Source: Amycolatopsis australiensis
GTDB lineage: Bacteria; Actinomycetota; Actinomycetes; Mycobacteriales; Pseudonocardiaceae
Length of the DNA: 64,000 nt
Assembly: GCF_900119165.1 (NCBI RefSeq)
Contig: NZ_FPJG01000006.1
Coordinates: 5,518,001 to 5,582,000, forward strand
Direction: 5' to 3'
The notes beneath the pieces were generated by a model. The model was not told the DNA's origin. It worked only from the letters and a program-made list of their open reading frames with translations, and made no database searches. Below, one piece after another: positions 28,987-37,252 of this stretch; positions within the stretch are counted from its first letter, which is position 1, and the number at the start of each line of letters is the position of its first letter. Position numbers and translations under genes: made by a program.

Positions 28987-29010
28987 CGGACCCTCCGACG
29001 GCGTTGTCGT

Positions 29011-29037
29011 CAATATGTTGCGAGCCGCAACATATTG
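29011..29037. promoter_or_regulatory. operator ahead of the GH15 gene
   Basis: A perfect inverted repeat: CAATATGTTGCG, three-base centre AGC, CGCAACATATTG. It is centred 38 bases upstream of the GH15 start, between that gene and tetR. The 12-bp perfect arms and AT-rich ends in otherwise GC-rich DNA make it a convincing repressor site. The regulator is not identified. Confidence 0.7.
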
Positions 29038-29101
29038 AGCCACGCGTCGATGACAGGCAATGTCCGATCGACCTGAACCGATCCAGCCCTCGCCGGACGG
29101 A

Positions 29102-29797
29102 TCAGGCGTCGGCGATGCGGTCCAGCCACTCCGCGAGCAGGACACGCTCGGCAGCGGTCAGCGCCGTGGCGCCGTCGAGACCCGCGCGCAGCGCGATCGC
29201 CCGCTCCGGGAGAGCCGATCCGGACGGCGCTTCGGCGTCGGTGAGAATCCGGGCGAGGACGGTCTCGCGAGCCGTCGCCGACAGCTCCGGGTCGCGCTCC
29301 GCCTCCGGTGTCGCGATCAGCGACAGCACGACGCCCATCCCCGTCGAGTGCACCAGCCGCGCCGCGCGGTCGACACTCACCCGCAGCCGGCCCGCCGCCG
29401 CGACCCGCTCGACGATGCCGCGGAGCATCCCTTCGGCTTCGCGCGCGGCCGGCGAGGTGCGGCCGGGACGCGCGTCGCCGTACATGAGCACGTAGAACTC
29501 CGGGCGCGAGAGGCCGAACTCGAGGTGCAGGTCCCAGCCACGCCGCAGGTCCTCGACGGCGTCGCCGGTCGACCCGAGGGCACGCTTGCTCGCCAGGTAC
29601 TCGTCGAAGCCGTACGCGGCGACCGCGTCGAGCAGGCCGTCCTTGTCGCCGAAAAGGCGGTACAGCGCCGGCGGCTGCACGCCCGCCGCCGCGCTCACCG
29701 CGCGCGTCGAGAGGCCGTCGCGCCCCTCCGCCACCAGCAGGGCGGCCGCCGCTTCGAGGATCCGCTCGCGGGTGTCCGCCGCCGTCTTCGTCACCAT
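29102..29797 (-). CDS. TetR-family regulator
   Basis: 231 aa from the ATG at 29797; an upstream in-frame ATG at 29836 would overlap the promoter region. The HTH occupies residues 8-50 (ADTRERILEAAAALL; LSTRAVSAAAGVQPPALYRLF). The C-terminal ligand domain contains WDLHLEFGLSRPEFYVLMYG, seen in a TetR_C_33-like group. It is divergent from an aldo/keto reductase with an 86-bp spacer holding inverted repeats, so it probably represses that gene and itself. Confidence 0.85.
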   Translation of the reverse strand: MVTKTAADTRERILEAAAALLVAEGRDGLSTRAVSAAAGVQPPALYRLFGDKDGLLDAVAAYGFDEYLASKRALGSTGDAVEDLRRGWDLHLEFGLSRPEFYVLMYGDARPGRTSPAAREAEGMLRGIVERVAAAGRLRVSVDRAARLVHSTGMGVVLSLIATPEAERDPELSATARETVLARILTDAEAPSGSALPERAIALRAGLDGATALTAAERVLLAEWLDRIADA

Positions 29798-29835
29798 GGT
29801 TCCAATGATAACAAATCCTCGATAGCGCATGTTCA

Positions 29836-29862
29836 ATATCGCTGATATCTTAATGGCGATAT
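29836..29862. promoter_or_regulatory. candidate TetR operator
   Basis: Inverted arms ATATCGC (29836-29842) and GCGATAT (29856-29862) around an AT-rich 13-base centre. They lie between tetR and the reductase gene and end 21 bases before the reductase ATG. Confidence 0.45.
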
Positions 29863-29883
29863 CGATGGAACCAAGGAGGATTC

Positions 29884-30879
29884 ATGCGCTCCCGCACCCT
29901 CGGCCGGACCGGTCCGGCCGTCAGCGCCCTCGGCCTCGGGCTGATGGGCATGTCCGACCTGTACGGCCCGGCCGACGAGGCCGAGTCGGTCGCGACGATC
30001 CACGCAGCGCTCGACGCCGGCGTCACCCTGCTCGACACCGGCGACTTCTACGGCATGGGCCACAACGAACTGCTGCTGCGTGACGCGCTGCGCGGCCGCG
30101 ACCGCGACCGGGCGGTGATCAGCGTCAAGTTCGGCGCGCTGCGCGGCCCGGACGGCGGCTGGCTCGGCTACGACAGCCGCCCGGCGGCCATCAAGACGTT
30201 CCTCGCCTACAGCCTGCGCCGCCTCGGCACCGACCACGTCGACGTGTACCGGCCCGCCCGGCTCGACCCGGCCGTGCCGATCGAGGAACAGGTCGGCGCA
30301 CTGGCCGAGCTGGTGCGGGCGGGGTACGTCCGCCACATCGGCCTGTCGGAGGTCGGCGCCGAGACACTGCGCCGCGCCGCCGCCGTACACCCGATCGCCG
30401 ACCTGCAGATCGAGTATTCGCTGCTCTCCCGCGGGATCGAGGCGGAGATCCTGCCCACCGCCCGCGAGCTGGGCATCGGCGTCACGGCGTACGGCGTGCT
30501 CTCGCGCGGCCTGCTCAGCGGGCACTGGACGCCGTCGCGCGAGCTGGCCGACGGCGACTTCCGCGGCCACAGCCCCCGGTTCCAGGGCGAGAACCTCGAG
30601 CGCAACCTCGCCCTGACCGACGCGCTGGGCAAGCTGGCCGCGGCGAAGGGCATCACGACCGCGCAGCTGGCCATCGCGTGGGTCACCGCGCAGGGCGAGG
30701 ACATCGTCCCGCTGGTCGGCGCCCGCACCCGGGCGCGGCTGGCCGAGTCCCTCGGCACCGCCGACGTCGAGCTCACCGCGGCCGACCTCGCCGAGATCGA
30801 GGCCGCCGTCCCGGCCGGGGCCGTCGCGGGCGGCCGGTACGCCGCCGCTCAGCTGGACCACCTGGACAGCGAGAAGTGA
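29884..30879 (+). CDS. aldo/keto reductase
   Basis: 331 aa; an AGGAGGATTC ribosome site precedes the ATG. It has an (alpha/beta)8 NADPH-dependent reductase pattern: LGLGLMGMS at strand 1, LLDTGDFYGMGHNE with catalytic Asp and Tyr (about 48-58), catalytic Lys in SVKFG, and substrate/cofactor segments IGLSEVGAETL and PLVGARTRARLAE. The catalytic His is unusual: the usual LYYQHR is replaced by VDVYRPARLDP. The same change occurs in some actinobacterial members and may alter specificity. Probably controlled by the divergent TetR protein. Substrate unknown. Confidence 0.85.
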   Translation: MRSRTLGRTGPAVSALGLGLMGMSDLYGPADEAESVATIHAALDAGVTLLDTGDFYGMGHNELLLRDALRGRDRDRAVISVKFGALRGPDGGWLGYDSRPAAIKTFLAYSLRRLGTDHVDVYRPARLDPAVPIEEQVGALAELVRAGYVRHIGLSEVGAETLRRAAAVHPIADLQIEYSLLSRGIEAEILPTARELGIGVTAYGVLSRGLLSGHWTPSRELADGDFRGHSPRFQGENLERNLALTDALGKLAAAKGITTAQLAIAWVTAQGEDIVPLVGARTRARLAESLGTADVELTAADLAEIEAAVPAGAVAGGRYAAAQLDHLDSEK

Positions 30880-30887
30880 ATCACCGA

Positions 30888-31985
30888 CTACAGGTGGGCC
30901 AGGGCGGCCCGGCGGGCGAGACGGCGCAGCAGCGGCGCCGCCTCCGCCAGGCAACGCGCCGGGTCCGGTTCCAGATCTGTCAACGCGTACGCGGCCGAGA
31001 ACCCCGCTGCCGCCAAGTCCACTGAGGACAGTTCACACCGCCCGGACACCGCGACGCAGGGAATCCCCTTGGCCGCCGCGGCCCGGGCCACGCCCGCCGG
31101 GGCCTTGCCGGACAACGTCTGCTCGTCGAGCGACCCCTCGCCCGTCACGACCAGGGACGCGTCCGCCAGCGCCGCGTCGAACCCCAGCAGGTCGAGCAGC
31201 AGCTCGATACCGGGCCGCATCCGGGCGCCCAGCACGGCCATCGCCGCGAAGCCCACTCCCCCGGCCGCGCCGGCGCCCGGCCGCTCGGCGACCTCCGCTC
31301 CGGCGAAAGACGCCCAATGCCGCAACGCGGCGTCCAGCGTCTCGACGTCGTCGCGGGACGCGCCCTTCTGCGGACCGTAGACGTGAGCGGCCCCGCGCGG
31401 GCCGTGGAGCGGATTGTCCACGTCGCTCGCCAGCTCGAAGTCCGCTCCGGACAGGCCGGACAGGCCGGACAGGTCGAGCGCGGCGAGCCGGGACAGGGCC
31501 GCGCCACCGGGCGGAAGCTCCCGGCCCGCGGAGTCGAGCAGCCGGGCGCCCAGCGCGGTCAGCAGGCCCGCGCCGCCGTCGGTGCACGCGCTGCCGCCGA
31601 CGCCGAGGACGATCCGCCCGCTGCCCGCCGCCAGGGCCGCGGCGACGACGTCACCGGTGCCCGCGCTGGTGGCCGTGAGCGGCGCCGGCGGCCCGGGGAG
31701 CCGGTGCAGTCCCGACGCCTCGGCCAGCTCGACGACCGCGGTGTCACCACGGACCGCGTAGGACGCCGTGACCGGCTCCCCGGTCGGCCCCCGCGCGGGC
31801 ACCCGCACGCGGCGGAACCCGGCGGCGACGGCGGCGTCGACCGTGCCGTCGCCGCCGTCGGCCACCGGCAGGGTCTCCACCACGACCGCGGGACGGGCGT
31901 CGGCGAGGCCGGCGGCCACCGCCGACGCCACCTCGGCCGCGCTCAGCGAGCCCTTGAACTTGTCCGGCGCGACGAGGACCTTCAC
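30888..31985 (-). CDS. glxK: glycerate 2-kinase (GlxK type)
   Basis: 365 aa from a GTG overlapping the upstream stop (GTGA). Family motifs: LVAPDKFKGSLSAAEVA at the N terminus, PVADGGDGTVDA (about 43-54), GVGGSACTDGGAG (about 125-137), GEGSLDEQTLSGKAP. It phosphorylates D-glycerate to 2-phosphoglycerate, the exit step of the glyoxylate to tartronate-semialdehyde to glycerate route. It ends the purine-degradation operon, while the preceding steps (gcl, glxR, hyi) lie in the neighbouring operon. Confidence 0.92.
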   Translation of the reverse strand: MKVLVAPDKFKGSLSAAEVASAVAAGLADARPAVVVETLPVADGGDGTVDAAVAAGFRRVRVPARGPTGEPVTASYAVRGDTAVVELAEASGLHRLPGPPAPLTATSAGTGDVVAAALAAGSGRIVLGVGGSACTDGGAGLLTALGARLLDSAGRELPPGGAALSRLAALDLSGLSGLSGADFELASDVDNPLHGPRGAAHVYGPQKGASRDDVETLDAALRHWASFAGAEVAERPGAGAAGGVGFAAMAVLGARMRPGIELLLDLLGFDAALADASLVVTGEGSLDEQTLSGKAPAGVARAAAAKGIPCVAVSGRCELSSVDLAAAGFSAAYALTDLEPDPARCLAEAAPLLRRLARRAALAHL

Positions 31986-32359
31986 GCGCTCGCCCGGTAC
32001 GCCCGCCAGTCGCCGACCTCGGTGATGTCCCGCAGGGCGACGTGCGAGGTATAGGGCCGCCGCAGCAGCATGGCGAACGCCGAACTGCCGTCCGCCAGTT
32101 CCACCACGCCCAGCTCCAGCTCGTGCGGCTCGGCCGGGAGCACCTTGTCCCGCAGGTCGTCCAGCGGGACGTCGTAGACCTCGCCGGTCACCGCAGCGCC
32201 GCCGTGCGACACCGGGTACAGCGCCGGGCACTGGTCGCCGACGGCGTAGAACCGGTACTTCGGCGCCGTCGTCGTGGTGGTCACGAACGGTGAGCCGGAC
32301 AGGAGGTGGTGCAGCGGTCCGCCGCGCATGGCGCCGCCGTTGAAGAACATCAGGGCCAC
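31982..32359 (-). CDS. stand-alone allophanate-hydrolase C-domain / gamma-glutamylcyclotransferase-like protein
   Basis: 125 aa from a GTG with AGGAG upstream. The N terminus FFNGGAMRGGPLHHLL and the segment EPHELELGVVELADG match the C-terminal domain of allophanate hydrolases (AtzF/DUR1), which has the gamma-glutamylcyclotransferase-like fold. In AtzF-type enzymes that domain acts on a urea-derived intermediate. Here it stands alone, co-translated with glxK and behind a purine permease. A role in the urea/ureide end of purine breakdown is likely but unproven. No amidase domain is nearby. Confidence 0.75.
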   Translation of the reverse strand: MALMFFNGGAMRGGPLHHLLSGSPFVTTTTTAPKYRFYAVGDQCPALYPVSHGGAAVTGEVYDVPLDDLRDKVLPAEPHELELGVVELADGSSAFAMLLRRPYTSHVALRDITEVGDWRAYRASA

Positions 32360-32367
32360 GGGAACTC

Positions 32368-33819
32368 CTAGCGGAAGAGGGCTTCGACACCGTCGATGGC
32401 GAAGTACACCGCGAACACGAGCGCCAGCAGGGAAAGCAGCCAGCCGGCTTCGCGCCACTTGCCGCGGCCGAGCTTGATCAGCACGAACGCGATCAGGCCG
32501 GCGCCGACGCCGTTGGTGATCGAATACGTGAACGGGATCAACGCGGCGGTCAGGAACACCGGGATCGTGTAGTCCGGGTCGTGCCACGGGATGTGGCGGC
32601 ACTGCGCGACCATCATGCCGCCGATGACCACCAGCGCGGGCGCCGCGGCCTGCGCCGGGACGACCCCGGCCAGCGGCGTGAACAGCAGCGTCCCGGCGAA
32701 CAGCAGGCCGGTCACGACGCTCGCCAGCCCGGTCCGCGCGCCCTCCCCGACGCCGGCGGCGGACTCCAGGAACACCGTGTTCGGCGACGAGCCGGTGACC
32801 CCGCCCGCGATCGCGCCCGCGCCGTCGACCAGCAGGATCCGGCCCATCCGCGGCACCTTGCCGTTCTTCGACAGCCCGGCCTCGTCGGACACGCTCGTGA
32901 TCGTGCCCATGGCGTCGAAGAACCCCGACAGCACCAGCGTGAACAGGAACACCGTCGCCGCCAGCGCTCCCGCCGAGGCGAACCCGCCGAACAGGTCGAT
33001 GTGGCCGAAGAGCCCGAAGTCCGGTGCCGCGACGACGTGGTCGGGCAGGGCCGGGGTGGTGAGGCCCCAGCCGCCGACGCCGAACCCCTCGTGCAGCACG
33101 ACGGCGAGCACGGTGGCCACCCCGATGCTGATCAGCACCGCGCCAGGGACCTTGCGCGCCACCAGCACGACCATCAGCAGCAGCCCGAAGCAGAACACGG
33201 CGATCGGCCAGCCGTGCAGGTGCCCGCCCGCCCCGAGGCGCACCGGGACGGTGGTCTGCGCCGAGTCCGGCATCCGGGTCACGAACCCGGCACTGACCAG
33301 CCCGACGAGCGCGATGTAGAGCCCGATGCCGACGGTGATCGCCATCTTGAGCGGCCGCGGGATGGCGTTCATGATCCGCTCGCGCACGCCGCTGACCGCC
33401 ATCAGCACGATGCACACGCCTTCGAGCACGACCAGCCCGAAGGCCTGCGGCCACGTCATCGACGGGGCCATCTGGAAGGCGACGATCCCGTTGATGCCGA
33501 GCCCGGCGGCCAGCGCGAGCGGCGCGTTGCCGACGAGTCCCATGAGGACGGTCATCACGGCGGCGGCCAGCGCGGTCGCCGTGGTCACCTGCGCGGCCGA
33601 CAGCCGCGCGCCGGTGATGTCGGCGGAGGCGCCGAGGATGAGCGGGTTGAGCAGCACGATGTAGGCCATCGCGACGAACGTCGTGACGCCGCCGCGCACT
33701 TCTCGGCCGATCGTGGTTTGCCGGGCCCGCAGCTCGAACAGCTTGTCGAGCAGCGAACGGCGTTGCGGTGGGCCGGGTACTCCGCCGAGTTCGGGTTCCT
33801 GGATCTCTACCTGGGTCAT
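32368..33819 (-). CDS. NCS2 purine permease (AzgA/PbuG-like)
   Basis: 483 aa with about 13 hydrophobic helices. Family signatures: GVTTFVAMAYIVLLNPLIL at helix 1, NAPLALAAGLGINGIVAFQ, the substrate-site FFDAMGTITSVSDEAGL (about 290-306), and SSPNTVFLESAAGVGEGARTG. This subfamily takes up adenine, guanine or hypoxanthine with protons. It follows guaD by 124 bases and precedes the allophanate-hydrolase-like gene by eight, so it is part of the purine operon. Confidence 0.9.
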   Translation of the reverse strand: MTQVEIQEPELGGVPGPPQRRSLLDKLFELRARQTTIGREVRGGVTTFVAMAYIVLLNPLILGASADITGARLSAAQVTTATALAAAVMTVLMGLVGNAPLALAAGLGINGIVAFQMAPSMTWPQAFGLVVLEGVCIVLMAVSGVRERIMNAIPRPLKMAITVGIGLYIALVGLVSAGFVTRMPDSAQTTVPVRLGAGGHLHGWPIAVFCFGLLLMVVLVARKVPGAVLISIGVATVLAVVLHEGFGVGGWGLTTPALPDHVVAAPDFGLFGHIDLFGGFASAGALAATVFLFTLVLSGFFDAMGTITSVSDEAGLSKNGKVPRMGRILLVDGAGAIAGGVTGSSPNTVFLESAAGVGEGARTGLASVVTGLLFAGTLLFTPLAGVVPAQAAAPALVVIGGMMVAQCRHIPWHDPDYTIPVFLTAALIPFTYSITNGVGAGLIAFVLIKLGRGKWREAGWLLSLLALVFAVYFAIDGVEALFR

Positions 33820-33943
33820 GCGTCCTGCCCTTGCCGGTGGGTGTGCTCGGCCAGGCCGAGGCACAGCGCCGTGCCTGGGCGAGCGGGACGTTCGATTCGG
33901 TTGTGCTCCGGTCAGCTGGCCTTGTGGGTCAGTAAGCGGTGGG

Positions 33944-34426
33944 TCAGTAGTCGGTGCGGTCGGCCTTGTCGAGCCAGGCCGCGAAGGGCGCGAAACCGTC
34001 CTTTGCGGACAGTCGCGTCACGGGTACCGTCCACGTGTCGCGCGGCCGGTCGAAGAGCTCGTAGAAGGCGCGGTCGTCGAAGCCGGCCTTGGCCGCGTCG
34101 TCGCGGTCGGCGGCGAAGACGACCTTGTCCACCCGCGCCCACAGTGCCGAGGACAGGCACATCGGGCACGGCTCGCAGCTGGAGACGAGCACGCAGCCGT
34201 CCAGCTTGAACGTGCCGAGCGCCTGGCAGGCCGCGCGGATCGCGACGACCTCGGCGTGCGCAGTCGGGTCGAGGTTCGCGGTGACGCGGTTGACGCCGGT
34301 CGCGACGACCTCGCCGTCCCGCACGATCAGCGCGCCGAACGGGCCGCCGCCGTTCGCGACGTTGGTCTCGGCGATGCGGACGGCCTCGTCGAGCCATTCG
34401 TTCTCGACGGAAAGCGACGTGGTCAT
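33944..34426 (-). CDS. guaD: guanine deaminase (cytidine-deaminase type)
   Basis: 160 aa from the ATG at 34426, one base after the xanthine dehydrogenase stop. Zinc ligands are visible in HAEVVAIRAAC (His and catalytic Glu) and SSCEPCPMCLSSALW (two Cys). GGGPFGALIVRDGEVV is the usual N-terminal strand. Length fits the Bacillus GuaD group. It converts guanine to xanthine, feeding the adjacent xanthine dehydrogenase. A short tandem duplication (GTGGGTCAGTA twice, 33924-33949) spans the stop codon. Confidence 0.9.
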   Translation of the reverse strand: MTTSLSVENEWLDEAVRIAETNVANGGGPFGALIVRDGEVVATGVNRVTANLDPTAHAEVVAIRAACQALGTFKLDGCVLVSSCEPCPMCLSSALWARVDKVVFAADRDDAAKAGFDDRAFYELFDRPRDTWTVPVTRLSAKDGFAPFAAWLDKADRTDY

Positions 34427-34427
34427 C

Positions 34428-36791
34428 TCAGGCTCCAGTGGCGTTTCGGGGGGACCGGGGGCCGGCGCCCTCCGGGCGGGGCGTGGGGGCCGCACCCCCA
34501 CGGGACACCGTGATGTGCTCGGGACGGATCGGGACGCGCGGCAGCTCGAGGCCGGTGGCCGCGCGGATGGCGTTGGCGATCGCGGGCGTGGCCGAGATCG
34601 TCGGCGGTTCGCCGACGCCGCGGACGCCGTAGGGCGCGTGCGGGTCGGGCCGCTCGAGGACCTCGACGCGCATCGGCGGCATGTCGAGGACGGTCGGGAT
34701 GAGGTAGTCGGTGAACGACGGGTTCCGCACCTTGCCGCCTTCGACCAGGATCTCCTCCATCACCGCCAGCCCGAGGCCCTGGGCGGACCCGCCGTGGATC
34801 TGCGCGACGACGGCGTCGGGGTTCATGGCCTTGCCGACGTCCTGGGCGCAGTCGAGCTGGACCACCTTGACCAGCCCGAGGTCGAGGTCGACGTCGACCA
34901 CCGCGCGGTGGGCTGAGAAGCCGTACTGGACGTGCGCGTCGCCCTGGCCCGTTTCCGGGTCGAGCGGGTAGGTCGGCCGGTGGTGGAACTCGCGGGTCTC
35001 CTCGATCGCGGTGTCGCCCAGCAGCTCGGCCAGGTCCGCGACCACCTCGCCGTCGGCCGCGACGACCTTGCCGCCGGCCAGGGTCATGCCTTCGGCCGGC
35101 ACGCCGAGCCGGGCGTAGACCGCTTCGGCGACCGCGCGGCAGGCGTTGCGGACCGCGCCGCCGGTGACGTACGTCTGGCGCGACGCCGAGCTGGAGCCCG
35201 CGTCGCCGACGCTCGTGTCGGCCGGGTGCACGCTCACCCGCGTCACGCCCAGCTCGGTGCGCGCGATCTGCTGTTGCAGCGTCACCAGCCCTTGGCCCAC
35301 CTCGGCCGCCGCGGTGTGCACCATCGCCACCGGCTCGCCGCCGAGCACCTCCAGGCGGACGCGGGCGGTCGAGTAGTCGTCGAGGCCTTCGGCGTAGGAG
35401 ATGTTCTTGATGGTGACGCCGTAGCCGACCCCGCGGACCACGCCGTCGCCGTGCGTGGTGTTGGACGCGCCGCCGGGCAGCTCGCGGATGTCGCGCTCGC
35501 CGGCGGGCTCGGGCGGCAGCGGCAGGTCGCGGACCCGCTGGACCAGCTCGGCGACCGGCGCCGGGAAGTCGACCACCTGGCCGGTGACCACCGTGGACCC
35601 TTCGCTGAGCGCGTTGCGGATCCGCAGCTCGGCCGGATCCATGCCCAGCGCCGCCGCCAGCTTGTCCATCTGGGACTCGTAGGCGTAGGTCGGCTGGACC
35701 GCGCCGAGCCCGCGCATCGCGCCGCAGGTCGGGTTGTTCGTGTAGACGCCCCAGCCCTCGATGTGCGCGTTCGGCACGTCGTAGGGGCCGACGCCGAGCG
35801 TGGTGCCGTTGCCGACGACGACCGGGGTCTTCGACGCGTACGCGCCACCGTCGAAGTACAGCTTCGCCTTGACGTAGACCAGCTTGCCGTCACGGGTGGC
35901 GCCGTGTTCGTAGTACATCTTCGCCGGGTGCCGGTGGACGTGCCCGAAGAACGACTCGAGGCGGTTGTAGCTCATCTTCACCGGCCGCCCGGTGCGCAGC
36001 GCGAGCAGGCACGAGTGGATCTGCATCGACAGGTCCTCGCGACCGCCGAACGCGCCGCCGACGCCCGACAGCGTCAGGCGCACCTTCTCCAGGGGCAGGC
36101 CGAGTGCCTTCGCCGTCTGCCGCTGGTCGACGTGCAGCCACTGGGTCGCCAGGTAGAGGTCCACGCCGCCGTCCTCGGCCGGCACCGCGAGGCCGGACTC
36201 GGGGCCGAGGAACGCCTGGTCCTGCATGCCGATCTCGTACACGCCGGACACGACGACGTCCGCGGTGGCGTCCGGGTCGCCCTTGACGATCCGCTGGTGG
36301 CGCACCAGGTTCCCGCCAGGGTGCAGCTTCGGCAGCGTGTCGTCGTGCGCGGCCCGCTCGGGGTCGGTCACCGGCTCGAGCACGTCGTAGTCGACGACGA
36401 TCTCCTTGAGCGCCTGCCGCGCGATCTCCGGGTGGTCGGCGGCCAGGATCGCGACCGGCTCACCCTGGTAGCGGACGACGTCGACGGCCAGCGCCGGCGT
36501 GTCCTGGTACTTGAGGCCGTAGACGTTCTCGCCGGGGACGTCCTCGTGCGTGAGCACCGCGTGGACACCGGGCTGGGCGAGCGCGCGGGAGACGTCGAGC
36601 CGGACGATCCGGGCGTGCGGGTGCGGGCTGCGCAGCGTGGCGCCCCACAGCATGTCCTCGTGCCACAGGTCCGAGGAGTAGGCGAACTCGCCGCGGACCT
36701 TGAGCGTGCCGTCCGGGCGCAGCGGGCTCTCGCCGATGCCGCCGGCGATCGTGTCGTGCAGCTCCTGCGGGGAACGGGCGGGCGCGCTCAT
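34428..36791 (-). CDS. xdhA: xanthine dehydrogenase, molybdopterin subunit
   Basis: 787 aa from the ATG at 36791, overlapping the iron-sulfur subunit stop (ATGA). It has XO-family features: GIGESPLRPDGTLKVRGEFAY, the Mo-site loop GVGGAFGGRED (about 240-250), MRGLGAVQPTYAYES, and a C-terminal VRGVGEPPTISATPAIANAI containing the catalytic Glu region. It forms the substrate-oxidising part of a three-subunit enzyme converting hypoxanthine and xanthine to urate. Gene order FAD, 2Fe-2S, Mo is standard, with overlaps. Confidence 0.92.
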   Translation of the reverse strand: MSAPARSPQELHDTIAGGIGESPLRPDGTLKVRGEFAYSSDLWHEDMLWGATLRSPHPHARIVRLDVSRALAQPGVHAVLTHEDVPGENVYGLKYQDTPALAVDVVRYQGEPVAILAADHPEIARQALKEIVVDYDVLEPVTDPERAAHDDTLPKLHPGGNLVRHQRIVKGDPDATADVVVSGVYEIGMQDQAFLGPESGLAVPAEDGGVDLYLATQWLHVDQRQTAKALGLPLEKVRLTLSGVGGAFGGREDLSMQIHSCLLALRTGRPVKMSYNRLESFFGHVHRHPAKMYYEHGATRDGKLVYVKAKLYFDGGAYASKTPVVVGNGTTLGVGPYDVPNAHIEGWGVYTNNPTCGAMRGLGAVQPTYAYESQMDKLAAALGMDPAELRIRNALSEGSTVVTGQVVDFPAPVAELVQRVRDLPLPPEPAGERDIRELPGGASNTTHGDGVVRGVGYGVTIKNISYAEGLDDYSTARVRLEVLGGEPVAMVHTAAAEVGQGLVTLQQQIARTELGVTRVSVHPADTSVGDAGSSSASRQTYVTGGAVRNACRAVAEAVYARLGVPAEGMTLAGGKVVAADGEVVADLAELLGDTAIEETREFHHRPTYPLDPETGQGDAHVQYGFSAHRAVVDVDLDLGLVKVVQLDCAQDVGKAMNPDAVVAQIHGGSAQGLGLAVMEEILVEGGKVRNPSFTDYLIPTVLDMPPMRVEVLERPDPHAPYGVRGVGEPPTISATPAIANAIRAATGLELPRVPIRPEHITVSRGGAAPTPRPEGAGPRSPRNATGA

Positions 36792-37252
36792 CGGACGGCC
36801 TTCTTCGCGGCCGCGTCGCGGACGGCGTCGAGGATCTTCTCGTAACCCGTGCAGCGGCAGAGGTTCCCGGCGAGCGCTTCGCGGATCTCGACGTCGTCCG
36901 GCCGCGGGTTGCGCTCGATCAGGTCGTGGGCCGCGACGACCAGGCCCGGGGTGCAGAAGCCGCACTGGACGGCGCCGCGTTCGACGAACGCCTCCTGCAC
37001 CGGGTCCAGCGCCTCGCCGTCGGCCAGCCCTTCGACCGTGACGACCTCGCGGCCCTCGGCCTGACCGGCCGCGACGAGGCACGCGCAGGCCGGGACGCCG
37101 TCGAGGTAGACCGTGCACGAGCCGCATTCGCCCTGCTCACAGGCGTTCTTCGAGCCGGGCAGGCCCAGCCGCTCGCGCAGCACGTACAGCAGGCTTTCGC
37201 CTTCCCAGACGTTGTCCGCCCGGCGGTGCTCACCGTTGACAGTGACGTTCAC
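36788..37252 (-). CDS. xdhC: xanthine dehydrogenase, 2Fe-2S subunit
   Basis: 154 aa from a GTG overlapping the FAD-subunit stop (GTGA). The N-terminal plant-type 2Fe-2S cluster is ACEQGECGSCTVYLDG with its fourth Cys in PACACL (about 40-65). The C-terminal helical [2Fe-2S] domain has QCGFCTPG and NLCRCTGYEKI. All eight cluster cysteines are present. It carries electrons from the Mo site to FAD. Confidence 0.93.
   Translation of the reverse strand: MNVTVNGEHRRADNVWEGESLLYVLRERLGLPGSKNACEQGECGSCTVYLDGVPACACLVAAGQAEGREVVTVEGLADGEALDPVQEAFVERGAVQCGFCTPGLVVAAHDLIERNPRPDDVEIREALAGNLCRCTGYEKILDAVRDAAAKKAVR

Noticed and set aside
33912..33950. Repeated GTGGGTCAGTA near the guaD stop considered as a regulatory direct repeat
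   Set aside because: It is only a two-copy 15-bp tandem duplication spanning the stop codon, most simply a replication slip. No promoter features accompany it.
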